From assembly GCA_930367205.1 (NCBI GenBank), contig OV884015.1, forward strand, positions 2,666,001 through 2,730,000: a DNA stretch of 64,000 bases, in the 5' to 3' direction. The stretch comes from Acanthosoma haemorrhoidale. Lineage: Eukaryota > Arthropoda > Insecta > Hemiptera > Acanthosomatidae. The notes under the pieces were generated by a model. That model searched no databases, was not told the DNA's origin, and saw nothing but the letters and a program-made list of their open reading frames with translations. The stretch's first letter is position 1; each line of letters opens with the position of its first letter. This document shows, piece by piece, positions 10,605 through 24,806 of this stretch. The translations under genes were made by a program, and so were the position numbers.

Positions 10605-13600
10605 ATCTTTAACGTTAGCTCTTGCCCTATTATTTTCTCCTGATACCAAAACAAAGAAAACATCTTTAAAAAGTCGAATATTAACAAAAATGCGTATTTC
10701 ATAGCTAGTATGTTAGCTCCTGCCCCATTATGTTCTCCTGATACCTGAACAAGAAAATATCGTCAAAAAGTTGAATTTTTAAAAAAATGCGTATTTCTTA
10801 GCTAGTACGTTAGCTCCTGCCTTATTATGTTCTCCTGATACCAAAACAAAGAAAATGTCATCAAAAAGTTAAATTTTTTTAAAAAAGAGTATTTTATAGC
10901 TGGTACGTTAGCTCCTGAACAATTATGTTCTCCTGATACGAAATCAAGAAAAATATCGTCAAAAAGTCGAATTTTTCGAAAATGCGTATTTCATAGCTAG
11001 TACGTTAGCTTCTGCCCCATCATGTGCTCCTGATACTAAAACCAGGAAAATATCGTCAAAAAAATGAATTTTTAAAAAAATGCGTATTTCTTAGCTAGTA
11101 CGTTAGCTCCTGCCTTATTATGTTCTCCTGATACCAAAACAAAGAAAATGTCATCAAAAAGTTAAATTTTTTTAAAAAAGAGTATTTTATAGCTGGTACG
11201 TCAGCTCCTGCCCTATTATATTCTCCTGATACGAAAACAAGACAAATATCGTCAAAAAGACAAATTTTTACAAAAATGCGTATTTAGAGCTAGTACGTTA
11301 GCTCCTGTCCCATTATGTTCTCCTGATACCAAAACAAGGAAAATATCGTCAAAAAGTCGAATTTTTAAAAAATGCGTATTTCATAGCTAGTACGTCAGCT
11401 CCTGCCCCATTATGTTCTCCTGATACGAAAACAACAAAAATATCGTCAAAAAGTTGAATTTTTAAAAAAATGGGTATTTCATAGCTGGCACGTTAGCTCC
11501 TGCTCTTTTATGTTCTCCTGATACCAAAACAAAGAAAATATCGTCTAAAATTCAAATTTTTACAAAAATGCGTTTTTTATAGCTGGTACGTTACCTCCTA
11601 CCCTATTATGTTCTCCTGATACGAAAACCAGGAAAATATCGTCAAAAAGTCGATTTTTCGAAAATGCGTATTTCATAGCTAGTACGTCAGCTCCTGCCCC
11701 ATTATGTTCTCCTGATACCAAAACAAAGAAAATATCGTCTAAAAGTTGAATTTTTAAAAAAAATGCGTATTTCTTAGCTAGTACGTTAGCTCCTGCCTTA
11801 TTATGTTCTCCTGATACCAAAACAAAGAAAATGTCATCAAAAAGTTAAATTTTTTTAAAAAAGAGTATTTTATAGCTGGTACGTCAGCTCCTGCCCTATT
11901 ATGTTCTCCTGATACGAAAACAAGACAAATATCGTCAAAAAGTCAAATTTTTACAAAAATGCGTTTTTTATAGCTGGTACGTTACCTCCTACCCTATTAT
12001 GTTCTCCTGATACGAAAACCAGGAAAATATCGTCAAAAAGTCGAATTTTTAAAAAATGCGTATTTCATAGCTAGTACGTCAGCTCCTGCCCCATTATGTT
12101 CTCCTGATACGAAAACAACAAAAATATCGTCAAAAAGTTGAATTTTTAAAAAAATGGGTATTTCATAGCTGGCACGTTAGCTCCTGCTCTTTTATGTTCT
12201 CCTGATACCAAAACAAAGAAAATATCGTCTAAAATTCAAATTTTTACAAAAATGCGTTTTTTATAGCTGGTACGTTACCTCCTACCCTATTATGTTCTCC
12301 TGATACGAAAACCAGGAAAATATCGTCAAAAAGTCGATTTTTCGAAAATGCGTATTTCATAGCTAGTACGTCAGCTCCTGCCCCATTATGTTCTCCTGAT
12401 ACCAAAACAAAGAAAATATCGTCTAAAAGTTGAATTTTTAAAAAAAATGCGTATTTCTTAGCTAGTACGTTAGCTCCTGCCTTATTATGTTCTCCTGATA
12501 CCAAAACAAAGAAAATGTCATCAAAAAGTTAAATTTTTTTAAAAAAGAGTATTTTATAGCTGGTACGTCAGCTCCTGCCCTATTATGTTCTCCTGATACG
12601 AAAACAAGACAAATATCGTCAAAAAGTCAAATTTTTACAAAAATGCGTTTTTTATAGCTGGTACGTTACCTCCTACCCTATTATGTTCTCCTGATACGAA
12701 AACCAGGAAAATATCGTCAAAAAGTCGATTTTTCGAAAATGCGTATTTCATAGCTAGTACGTCAGCTCCTGCCCCATTATATTCTCCTGATACCTGAACA
12801 AGAAAATATCGTCAAAAAGTTGAATTTTTAAAAAAATGCGTATTTCTTAGCTAGTACGTTAGCTCCTGTCCCATTATGTTCTCCTGATACCAAAACAAGG
12901 AAAATATCGTCAAAAATTCGAATTTTTAAAAAATGCGTATTTCATAGCTAGTACGTCAGCTCCTGCCCCATTATGTTCTCCTGATACGAAAACAACAAAA
13001 ATATCGTCAAAAAGTTGAATTTTTAAAAAAATGGGTATTTCATAGCTGGCACGTTAGCTCCTGCTCTTTTATGTTCTCCTGATACCAAAACAAAGAAAAT
13101 ATCGTCTAAAATTCAAATTTTTACAAAAATGCGTTTTTTATAGCTGGTACGTTACCTCCTACCCTATTATGTTCTCCTGATACGAAAACCAGGAAAATAT
13201 CGTCAAAAAGTCGATTTTTCGAAAATGCGTATTTCATAGCTAGTACGTCAGCTCCTGCCCCATTATGTTCTCCTGATACCAAAACAAAGAAAATATCGTC
13301 TAAAAGTTGAATTTTTAAAAAAAATGCGTATTTCTTAGCTAGTACGTTAGCTCCTGCCTTATTATGTTCTCCTGATACCAAAACAAAGAAAATGTCATCA
13401 AAAAGTTAAATTTTTTTAAAAAAGAGTATTTTATAGCTGGTACGTCAGCTCCTGCCCTATTATGTTCTCCTGATACGAAAACAAGACAAATATCGTCAAA
13501 AAGTCAAATTTTTACAAAAATGCGTTTTTTATAGCTGGTACGTTACCTCCTACCCTATTATGTTCTCCTGATACGAAAACCAGGAAAATATCGTCAAAAA

Positions 13601-16600
13601 GTCGATTTTTCGAAAATGCGTATTTCATAGCTAGTACGTCAGCTCCTGCCCCATTATATTCTCCTGATACCTGAACAAGAAAATATCGTCAAAAAGTTGA
13701 ATTTTTAAAAAAATGCGTATTTCTTAGCTAGTACGTTAGCTCCTGCCTTATTATGTTCTCCTGATACCAAAACAAAGAAAATGTCATCAAAAAGTTAAAT
13801 TTTTTTAAAAAAGAGTATTTTATAGCTGGTACGTTAGCTCCTGAACAATTATGTTCTCCTGATACGAAGTCAAGAAAAATATCGTCAAAAAGTCGAATTT
13901 TTCGAAAATGCGTATTTCATAGCTAGTACGTTAGCTTCTGCCCCATCATGTGCTCCTGATACTAAAACCAGGAAAATATCGTCAAAAAAATGAATTTTTA
14001 AAAAAATGCGTATTTCTTAGCTAGTACGTTAGCTCCTGCCTTATTATGTTCTCCTGATACCAAAACAAAGAAAATGTCATCAAAAAGTTAAATTTTTTTA
14101 AAAAAGAGTATTTTATAGCTGGTACGTCAGCTCCTGCCCTATTATATTCTCCTGATACGAAAACAAGACAAATATCGTCAAAAAGACAAATTTTTACAAA
14201 AATGCGTATTTAGAGCTAGTACGTTAGCTCCTGTCCCATTATGTTCTCCTGATACCAAAACAAGGAAAATATCGTCAAAAAGTCGAATTTTTAAAAAATG
14301 CGTATTTCATAGCTAGTACGTCAGCTCCTGCCCCATTATGTTCTCCTGATACGAAAACAACAAAAATATCGTCAAAAAGTCGAATTTTTAAAAAAATGGG
14401 TATTTCATAGCTGGCACGTTAGCTCCTGCTCTTTTATGTTCTCCTGATACCAAAACAAAGAAAATATCGTCTAAAATTCAAATTTTTACAAAAATGCGTT
14501 TTTTATAGCTGGTACGTTAGCTCCTACCCTATTATGTTCTCCTGATACGAAAACCAGAAAAATATCGCCAAATAAGTCGATGTTTTAAAAAATGCGTATT
14601 TCATAGCTAGTACGGCAGCTCCTGCCCCATTATGTTCTCCTGATACCTAAACAAGAAAATATCGTCAAAAAGTTGAATTTTTAAAAAAAATGCGTATTTC
14701 TTAGCTAGTACGTTAGCTCCTGCCTTATTATGTTCTCCTGATACCAAAACAAAGAAAATGTCATCAAAAAGTTAAATTTTTTTAAAAAAGAGTATTTTAT
14801 AGCTGGTACGTCAGCTCCTGCCCTATTATGTTCTCCTGATACGAAAACAAGACAAATATCGTCAAAAAGTCAAATTTTTACAAAAATGCGTATTTAGAGC
14901 TAGTACGTTAGCTCCTGTCCCATTATGTTCTCCTGATACGAAAACAACAAAAATATCGTCAAAAAGTTGAATTTTTAAAAAAATGGGTATTTCATAGCTG
15001 GCACGTTAGCTCCTGCTCTTTTATGTTCTCCTGATACCAAAACAAAGAAAATATCGTCTAAAATTCAAATTTTTACAAAAATGCGTTTTTTATAGCTGGT
15101 ACGTTACCTCCTACCCTATTATGTTCTCCTGATACGAAAACCAGGAAAATATCGTCAAAAAGTCGATTTTTCGAAAATGCGTATTTCATAGCTAGTACGT
15201 CAGCTCCTGCCCCATTATGTTCTCCTGATACCAAAACAAAGAAAATATCGTCTAAAAGTTGAATTTTTAAAAAAAATGCGTATTTCTTAGCTAGTACGTT
15301 AGCTCCTGCCTTATTATGTTCTCCTGATACCAAAACAAAGAAAATGTCATCAAAAAGTTAAATTTTTTTAAAAAAGAGTATTTTATAGCTGGTACGTCAG
15401 CTCCTGCCCTATTATGTTCTCCTGATACGAAAACAAGACAAATATCGTCAAAAAGTCAAATTTTTACAAAAATGCGTTTTTTATAGCTGGTACGTTACCT
15501 CCTACCCTATTATGTTCTCCTGATACGAAAACCAGGAAAATATCGTCAAAAAGTCGATTTTTCGAAAATGCGTATTTCATAGCTAGTACGTCAGCTCCTG
15601 CCCCATTATATTCTCCTGATACCTGAACAAGAAAATATCGTCAAAAAGTTGAATTTTTAAAAAAATGCGTATTTCTTAGCTAGTACGTTAGCTCCTGCCT
15701 TATTATGTTCTCCTGATACCAAAACAAAGAAAATGTCATCAAAAAGTTAAATTTTTTTAAAAAAGAGTATTTTATAGCTGGTACGTTAGCTCCTGAACAA
15801 TTATGTTCTCCTGATACGAAGTCAAGAAAAATATCGTCAAAAAGTCGAATTTTTCGAAAATGCGTATTTCATAGCTAGTACGTTAGCTTCTGCCCCATCA
15901 TGTGCTCCTGATACTAAAACCAGGAAAATATCGTCAAAAAAATGAATTTTTAAAAAAATGCGTATTTCTTAGCTAGTACGTTAGCTCCTGCCTTATTATG
16001 TTCTCCTGATACCAAAACAAAGAAAATGTCATCAAAAAGTTAAATTTTTTTAAAAAAGAGTATTTTATAGCTGGTACGTCAGCTCCTGCCCTATTATATT
16101 CTCCTGATACGAAAACAAGACAAATATCGTCAAAAAGACAAATTTTTACAAAAATGCGTATTTAGAGCTAGTACGTTAGCTCCTGTCCCATTATGTTCTC
16201 CTGATACCAAAACAAGGAAAATATCGTCAAAAAGTCGAATTTTTAAAAAATGCGTATTTCATAGCTAGTACGTCAGCTCCTGCCCCATTATGTTCTCCTG
16301 ATACGAAAACAACAAAAATATCGTCAAAAAGTCGAATTTTTAAAAAAATGGGTATTTCATAGCTGGCACGTTAGCTCCTGCTCTTTTATGTTCTCCTGAT
16401 ACCAAAACAAAGAAAATATCGTCTAAAATTCAAATTTTTACAAAAATGCGTTTTTTATAGCTGGTACGTTAGCTCCTACCCTATTATGTTCTCCTGATAC
16501 GAAAACCAGAAAAATATCGCCAAATAAGTCGATGTTTTAAAAAATGCGTATTTCATAGCTAGTACGGCAGCTCCTGCCCCATTATGTTCTCCTGATACCT

Positions 16601-18150
16601 AAACAAGAAAATATCGTCAAAAAGTTGAATTTTTAAAAAAAATGCGTATTTCTTAGCTAGTACGTTAGCTCCTGCCTTATTATGTTCTCCTGATACCAAA
16701 ACAAAGAAAATGTCATCAAAAAGTTAAATTTTTTTAAAAAAGAGTATTTTATAGCTGGTACGTCAGCTCCTGCCCTATTATGTTCTCCTGATACGAAAAC
16801 AAGACAAATATCGTCAAAAAGTCAAATTTTTACAAAAATGCGTATTTAGAGCTAGTACGTTAGCTCCTGTCCCATTATGTTCTCCTGATACCAAAACAAG
16901 GAAAATATCGTCAAAAAGTCGAATTTTTAAAAAATGCGTATTTCATAGCTAGTACGTCAGCTCCTGCCCCATTATGTTCTCCTGATACGAAAACAACAAA
17001 AATATCGTCAAAAAGTCGAATTTTTAAAAAAATGGGTATTTCATAGCTGGCACGTTAGCTCCTGCTCTTTTATGTTCTCCTGATACCAAAACAAAGAAAA
17101 TATCGTCTAAAATTCAAATTTTTACAAAAATGCGTTTTTTATAGCTGGTACGTTACCTCCTACCCTATTATGTTCTCCTGATACGAAAACCAGGAAAATA
17201 TCGTCAAAAAGTCGATTTTTCGAAAATGCGTATTTCATAGCTAGTACGTCAGCTCCTGCCCCATTATGTTCTCCTGATACCAAAACAAAGAAAATATCGT
17301 CTAAAAGTTGAATTTTTAAAAAAAATGCGTATTTCTTAGCTAGTACGTTAGCTCCTGCCTTATTATGTTCTCCTGATACCAAAACAAAGAAAATGTCATC
17401 AAAAAGTTAAATTTTTTTAAAAAAGAGTATTTTATAGCTGGTACGTCAGCTCCTGCCCTATTATGTTCTCCTGATACGAAAACAAGACAAATATCGTCAA
17501 AAAGTCAAATTTTTACAAAAATGCGTTTTTTATAGCTGGTACGTTACCTCCTACCCTATTATGTTCTCCTGATACGAAAACCAGGAAAATATCGTCAAAA
17601 AGTCGATTTTTCGAAAATGCGTATTTCATAGCTAGTACGTCAGCTCCTGCCCCATTATTTTCTCCTGATACCAAAACAAAGAAAATATCGTCTAAAATTC
17701 AAATTTTTACAAAAATGCGTTTTTTATAGCTGGTACGTTAGCTCCTACCCTATTATGTTCTCCTGATACGAAAACCAGAAAAATATCGTCAAATAAGTCG
17801 ATTTTTTAAAAAATGCGTATTTCATAGCTAGTACGGCAGCTCCTGTCCCATTATGTTCTCCTGATACATAAACAAGAAAATATCGTCAAAAAGTTGAATT
17901 TTTAAAAAAAATGCGTATTTCTTAGCTAGTACGTTAGCTCCTGCCTTATTATGTTCTCCTGATACCAAAACAAAGAAAATGTCATCAAAAAGTTAAATTT
18001 TTTTAAAAAAGAGTATTTTATAGCTGGTACGTTAGCTTCTGAACAATTGTGATTTCCTCATACCAAAACAAGAAAAATATCGTCAAAAAGTCGAATTTTA
18101 AAAAAATGCGTATTTTATAGCTGGTACAATAATTCCTGCCCTATTATGTT
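10605..18150. repeat. Satellite A array, block A3 (about 77 monomers, the longest A block)
   Basis: A single multi-monomer variant recurs at 11560, 12244, 13121, 15073 and 17122. The spacings are 684 bp (7 monomers), 877 bp (9), 1,952 bp (20) and 2,049 bp (21). The 1,952-bp unit carries the markers attatattctcctgatacc (about 13655 and 15607) and catgtgctcctg. Much of this block reappears in A7, which lacks about 1,561 bp near the start, one 1,952-bp unit, and one 97-bp monomer near the end. It closes with the common A-to-B junction at 18151. Confidence 0.95.
13121..17121. repeat. About 2-kb higher-order units of satellite A (20- and 21-mers)
   Basis: The same multi-monomer pattern begins at 13121, 15073 and 17122, giving units of 1,952 and 2,049 bp. 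They differ by one 97-bp monomer. The second unit has an additional ccaaaacaagg monomer (about 16,890) missing in the first. Only one such unit is kept in A7. Confidence 0.9.
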
Positions 18151-18750
18151 AATTCGTAGCTTTGATCATACGATCGTATCACGTAATATAATGAGTGCCA
18201 ATGATACGGTACACTATCATATTCGACATCATTTGATGTTATATTCACTCGTGGCTTCAATCATACGATCGTATCACGTGATATAATGAGTGGCAATGAT
18301 GCAGTACACAATCATATTCAACATCATTTGATGTTATGTTTACTCGTAACTTTAATCATACGATCGTATCACGTGATTGAATGAGTGCCAATGATATGGC
18401 ACACAATCAAATTCGACATTATTTGGTGTTATATTCACTCGTAACTTGAATCACACGATCGTATCACGTGATACAATGAGTTCAAATGATACGGTACACA
18501 ATCATATTCGACATCATTTGATGTCATATTCACTCGTAACTTGAATCATACGATTGTATCACGTGATACAATGAGTGCTAATGATACAGCACACAATCAT
18601 ATTCGACATCATTTGATGTTATATTCACTCGTAACTTGAATCATACGATCGTATCACGTGATACAATAAGTGCAAATGATACGGCACACTATCATATTTG
18701 ACATCATTTGATGTCATATTCACTCGTAACTTTATTCATACGATCGTATG
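18151..18750. repeat. Satellite B array, block B3 (600 bp, about 6.3 monomers)
   Basis: A short B block from the common A-to-B junction to a type I palindrome (18737-18750). B7 has the same length and the same monomer order at an offset of 14,691 bp. One difference seen by eye is gcagtacac here against gcggtacac in B7. The first monomer carries TCACGTAA in place of TCACGTGA. Confidence 0.95.
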
Positions 18751-19853
18751 ATCTTTAACGTTAGCTCTTGCCCTATTATGTTCTCCTGATACCAAAACAA
18801 AGAAAACATCTTTAAAAAGTCGAATATTAACAAAAATGCGTATTTCATAGCTAGTATGTTAGCTCCTGCCCCATTATGTTCTCCTGATACCTGAACAAGA
18901 AAATATCGTCAAAAAGTTAAATTTTTAAAAAAATGCGTATTTCTTAGCTAGTACGTTAGCTCCTGCCTTATTATGTTCTCCTGATACCAAAACAAAGAAA
19001 ATGTCATAAAAAAGTTAAATTTTTTTAAAAAAGAGTATTTTATAGCTGGTACGTCAGCTCCTGCCCTATTATGTTCTCCTGATACGAAAACAAGACAAAT
19101 ATCGTCAAAAAGTCAAATTTTTACAAAAATGCGTATTTAGAGCTAGTACGTTAGCTCCTGTCCCGTTATGTTCTCCTGATACCAAAACAAAAAAAATATC
19201 GTCAAAAAGTTGAATTTTAAAAAAATGGGTATTTCATAGCTGGTACGTTAGCTCCAGTCCCATTATGTTCTCCTGATACCAAAACAAGGAAAATATCGTC
19301 AAAAAGTCGAATTTTTAAAAAATGCGTATTTCATAGCTAGTACGTCAGCTTCTGCCCCATCATGTTCTCCTGATACTAAAACCAGGAAAATATCGTCAAA
19401 AAGTCGAATTTTTAAAAAATGCGTATTTCATAGCTAGTACGTCAGCTTCTGCCCCATCATGTTCTCCTGATACTAAAACCAGGAAAATATCGTCAAAAAG
19501 TCGATTTTTTAAAAAATGCGTATTTCATAGCTAGTACGTCAGCTCCTGCCCCATTATGTTCTCCTGATACCTAAACAAGAAAATATCGTCAAAAAGTTGA
19601 ATTTTTAAAAAAAATGCGTATTTCTTAGCTAGTACGTTAGCTCCTGCCTTATTATGTTCTCCTGATACCAAAACAAAGAAAATGTCATCAAAAAGTTAAA
19701 TTTTTTTAAAAAAGAGTATTTTATAGCTGGTACGTTAGCTTCTGAACAATTATGATTTCCTCATACCAAAACAAGAAAAATATCGTCAAAAAGTCGAATT
19801 TTAAAAAAATGCGTATTTTATAGCTGGTACAATAATTCCTGCCCTATTATGTT
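18751..19853. repeat. Satellite A array, block A4 (1,103 bp, about 11 monomers)
   Basis: Enters from a type I junction and leaves by the common A-to-B junction. Blocks A8 and A10 have exactly the same length, and their ends lie at constant offsets (14,691 and 20,443 bp), so the three are copies of one segment. Several monomers carry the cttctgccccatcatgttc variant. Confidence 0.95.
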
Positions 19854-20662
19854 AATTCGTAGCTTTGATCATACGATCGTATCACGTGATATAATGAGTG
19901 GCAATGATGCGGTACACTATCATATTCCACATCATTTGATGTTATGTTTACTCGTAACTTTAATCATACGATCGTATCACGTGATTGAATGAGTGCCAAT
20001 GATATGGCACACAATCAAATTCGACATTATTTGGTGTTATATTCACTCGTAACTTGAATCAACCGATCGTATCACGTGATACAATGAGTTCAAATGATAC
20101 GGTACACAATCATATTTGACATCATTTGATGTTATGTTCACTCGTAACTTGAATCATACGATTGTATCACGTGATACCATGAGTGCTAATGATTAGGCAC
20201 ACAATCATATTCGACATATTTTGATGTTATGTTCACGCAAAACTTTAATTATACGATCATATCACGTGATTGAATGAGTGCCAATGATATGACACACAAT
20301 CATATTCAACATCATTTGATGTTATATTCACTCGTAACTTGAATCATACGATTGTATCACGTGATACAATGAGTGCCAATGATACAGCACACAATTATAT
20401 TCGACATCATTCATGTTATATTCATTCGTAACTTAAATCATACAATCGTATCACGTGATACAATAAGTTCAAATGATGCGGTACACAATCATATTCGACA
20501 TCATTTGATGTTATATTTACTCGTAACTTTTCTCATACGATCGTATCACGTGAAACGATGAGTGCTAATGATACATTATACAATCATATTCAACATCATT
20601 TGATGTTATCTTCACTCGTAACTTTCATCATACGATCGTATCACGTGATACAATGAGTGCCA
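19854..20662. repeat. Satellite B array, block B4 (809 bp, about 8.5 monomers)
   Basis: The first monomer here keeps TCACGTGA, unlike most post-junction monomers. The block ends half-way through a monomer at gagtgcca, where it passes into A through the hairpin CCAGCTATATCATAGCTGG (20660-20678, type II junction). B8 is a same-length copy at an offset of 14,691 bp. Confidence 0.95.
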
Positions 20663-20678
20663 GCTATATCATAGCTGG
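20660..20678. other. Type II B-to-A junction hairpin (first of six copies)
   Basis: CCAGCTAT-atc-ATAGCTGG is a perfect 8-bp inverted repeat with a 3-base loop. Its left arm begins with B sequence (gagtgcca) and its right arm is the A monomer's catagctgg. The same 19 bp occur at 24804-24822, 35351-35369, 41008-41026, 44088-44106 and 47168-47186. Neither family contains the complete hairpin on its own; it was created by the junction and then copied. Confidence 0.93.
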
Positions 20679-23427
20679 TACGTTAGCTCCTGTCCCATTA
20701 TGTTCTCCTGATACCAAAACAAGAAAAATATCGTCAAAAAGTCGAATTTTTTAAAAATGCGTATTTCATAGCTAGTACGTCAGCTTCTGCCCCATCATGT
20801 TCTCCTGATACTAAAACCAGGAAAATATCGTCAAAAAATCGAATTTTTAAAAAATGCGTATTTCATAGCTAGTACGTCAGCTCCTGCCCCATTATGTTCT
20901 CCTGATACGAAAACAACGAAAATATCGTCAAAAAGTCGAATTTTTAAAAAAATGGGTATTTCATAGCTGGCACGTTAGCTCCTGCTCTTTTATGTTCTCC
21001 TGATACTAAATCAAGGAAAATATCGTCAAAAAGTCGAATTTTTCGAAAATGCGTATTTCATAGCTAGTACGTTAGCTCCTGCCCCATCATGTTCTCCTGA
21101 TACTAAAACGAGAAAAAGATCGTCAAAAAGTTGAATTTTTAAAAAATGGGTATTTCATAGCTGGTACGTTAGCTCCTGTCTTATTATGTTCTCCTGATAC
21201 CAAAACAAAGAAAATGTCATCAAAAAGTTAAATTTTTTTAAAAAAGAGTATTTTATAGCTGGTACGTTAGCTCCTGAACAATTATGTTCTCCTGATACGA
21301 AATCAAGAAAAATATCGTCAAAAAGTCGAATTTTTCGAAAATGCGTATTTCTTAGCTAGTACGTTAGCTTCTGCTCCATCATGTTCTCCTGATACTAAAA
21401 CCAGGAAAATATCGTCAAAAAAATGAATTTTTTAAAAAATGCGTATTTCTTAGCTAGTACGTTAGCTCCTGCCCTATTATGTTCTCCTGATACGAAAACA
21501 AGAAAAATATCGTCAAAAAGTCGAATTTTTACAAAAATGCGTATTTAGAGCTAGTACGTTAGCTCCTGTCCCGTTATGTTCTCCTGATACCAAAACAAAA
21601 AAAATATCGTTCAAATGTCAAATTTTTACAAAAATGCGTATTTCATAGCTGGTACGTTAGCTCCTGCCCTATTATGTTCTCCTGATACGAAAACAAGAAA
21701 AATATCGTCAAAAAGTTGAATTTTTCAAAAATGCGTATTTCATAGCTAGTATGTTAGCTCCTGCCCTATTATGTTCTCCTGATACGAAAACAAGAAAAAT
21801 ATCGTCAAAAAGTTGAATTTTTCAAAAATGCGTATTTCATAGCTAGTATGTTAGCTCCTGCCCCATCATGTTCTCCTGATATGAAAATCAGGAAAATATC
21901 GTCAAAAAGTTGAATTTTTAAAAAATGGGTATTTCATAGCTGGTACGTTAGCTCCAGTCCCATTATGTTCTCCTGATACCAAAACAAGGAAAATATCGTC
22001 AAAAAGTCGAATTTTTAAAAAATGCGTATTTTATAGCTAGTACGTCAGCTTCTGCCCCATCATGTTCTCCTGATACTAAAACCAGGAAAATATCGTCAAA
22101 AAGTCGAATTTTTAAAAAATGCGTATTCATAGCTAGTACGTCAGCTCCTGCCCCATTATGTTCTCCTGATACGAAAACAACGAAAATATCGTCAAAAAGT
22201 CGAATTTTTATAAAAATGGGTATTTCATTACTGGCACGTTAGCTCCTGCTATTTTATGTTCTCCTGATACTAAATCAAAGAAAATATCGTCAAAAAGTCG
22301 AATTTTTCGAAAATGCGTATTTCATAGCTAGTACGTTAGCTTCTGCCCTATTATGTTCTCCTGATACGAAAACAAGAAAAATATCGTCAAAAAGTCGAAT
22401 TTTTACAAAAATGCGTATTTAGAGATAGTACGTTAGCTCCTGTCCCGTTATGTTCCCCTGATACCAAAACAAAAAAAATATCGTTCAAAAGTCAAATTTT
22501 TACAAAAATGCGTATATCATAGCTGGTACGTTAGCTTCTGCCCTATTATGTTCTCCTGATACGAAAACAAGAAAAATATCGTCAAAAAGTTGAATTTTTC
22601 AAAAATGCGTATTTCATAGCTAGTATGTTAGCTCCTGCCCCATTATGTTCTCCTGATATGAAAATCAGGAAAATATCGTCAAAAAGTTGAATTTTTAAAA
22701 AATGGGTATTTCATAGCTGGTACGTTAGCTCCTGTCCTATTATGTTCTCCTGATACCAAAACAAGAAAATATCGTCAAAAAGTCGAATTTTTAAAAAATG
22801 CGTATTTCATAGCTAGTACGTCAGCTTCTGCCCCATCATGTTCTCCTGATACTAAAACCAGGAAAATATCGTCAAAAAGTCGAATTTTTAAAAAATGCGT
22901 ATTTCATAGCTAGTACGTCAGCTCCTGTCCCATTATGTTCTCCTGATACCAAAACAAAGAAAATATCGTCTAAAATTCAAATTTTTACAAAAATGCGTTT
23001 TTTATAGCTGGTACGTTAGCTCCTACCCTATTATGATCTCCTGATACGAAAACCAGGAAAATATCGTCAAAAAGTCGATTTTTTAAAAAATGCGTATTTC
23101 ATAGCTAGTACGTCAGCTCCTGCCCCATTATGTTCTCCTGATACCTAAACAAGAAAATATCGTCAAAAAGTTGAATTTTTAAAAAAAATGCGTATTTCTT
23201 AGCTAGTACGTTAGCTCCTGCCTTATTATGTTCTCCTGATACCAAAACAAAGAAAATGTCATCAAAAAGTTAAATTTTTTTAAAAAAGAGTATTTTATAG
23301 CTGGTACGTTAGCTTCTGAACAATTATGATTTCCTCATACCAAAACAAGAAAAATATCGTCAAAAAGTCGAATTTTAAAAAAATGCGTATTTTATAGCTG
23401 GTACAATAATTCCTGCCCTATTATGTT
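20663..23427. repeat. Satellite A array, block A5 (2,765 bp, about 28 monomers)
   Basis: Begins inside the type II hairpin at gctatatcatagctgg. It contains monomer variants not seen in A1-A3, such as gatatgaaaatcagg and actaaaacgagaaaaagatcg. A9 has the same length at an offset of 14,691 bp. It ends at the common A-to-B junction at 23428. Confidence 0.95.
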
Positions 23428-24806
23428 AATTCGTAGCTTTGATCATACGATCGTAACACGTAATATAATGAGTGCCAATGATACGGTACACTATCATATT
23501 CGACATCATTTGATGTTATATTCACTCGTGGCTTCAATCATACGATCGTATCACGTGATATAATGAGTGGCAATGATGCGGTACACTATCATATTCCACA
23601 TCATTTGATGTTATGTTTACTCGTAACTTTAATCATACGATCGTATCACGTGATTGAATGAGTGCCAATGATATGGCACACAATCAAATTCGACATTATT
23701 TGGTGTTATGTTCACTCGTAACTTGAATCAACCGATCGTATCACGTGATACAATGAGTTCAAATGATACGGTACACAATCATATTTGACATCATTTGATG
23801 TTATGTTCACTCGTAACTTGAATCATACGATTGTATCACGTGATACCATGAGTGCTAATGATTAGGCACACAATCATATTCGACATATTTTGATGTTATG
23901 TTCACGCAAAACTTTAATTATACGATCATATCACGTGATTGAATGAGTGCCAATGATATGACACACAATCATATTCGACATCATTTGATGTTATATTCAC
24001 TCGTAACTTGAATCATACGACCGTATCACGTGATTGAATGAATGCCAATGATATGGCACACAATCATATTCGACATCATTTGATGTTATATTCACTGGTA
24101 CCACGAATCATACGATCGTATCACGTGATACCATGAGTGCTAATGATACGCTACACAATCATATTCGACATCATTTGATGTTATGTTCACTCGTAACTTG
24201 AATCATACGATTGTATCACGTGATACAATAAGTTTAAATGATACGGTAAACAATCATATTCGACATCATTTGATGTTATATCCATCCCAAACTTTAATCA
24301 TACGATCGTATCACGTGAAACAATGAGTGCTAATGATACATTATACAATCATATTCAAAATCATTTGATGTTATATTCACTCGTAACTTTAATCATACGA
24401 TCGTATCACGTGATTGAATAAGTGCTAATGATATGACACACAATCATATTCAACATCATCTGATGTTATATTCACTCGTAACTTGAATCATACGATTGTA
24501 TCACGTGATAAAATGAGTGCTAATGATTAAGCACACTATCTTATTCGACATCATTTGATGTTATATTCACTCGTAACTTTAATCATACGATCATATCACA
24601 TGATAGAATGAGTGCCAATGATACAGCACACAATTATATTCGACATCATTCATGTTATATTCATTCGTAACGTAAATCATACGATCGTATCACGTGATAC
24701 AATAAGTTCAAATGATGCGGTACACAATCATATTCGACATCATTTGATGTTATCTTCACTCGTAACTTTCATCATACGATCGTATCACGTGATACAATGA
24801 GTGCCA
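23428..24806. repeat. Satellite B array, block B5 (about 14.5 monomers)
   Basis: Runs from the common A-to-B junction to a type II hairpin (24804-24822). The first monomer reads gtaacacgtaatataatg, so its E-box is altered. TCACATGA at 24596-24603 is a rare mutated copy of the TCACGTGA core. Up to about 24.3 kb it matches B9, apart from one extra 95-bp monomer in B9. Its right end resembles B10. Confidence 0.94.
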
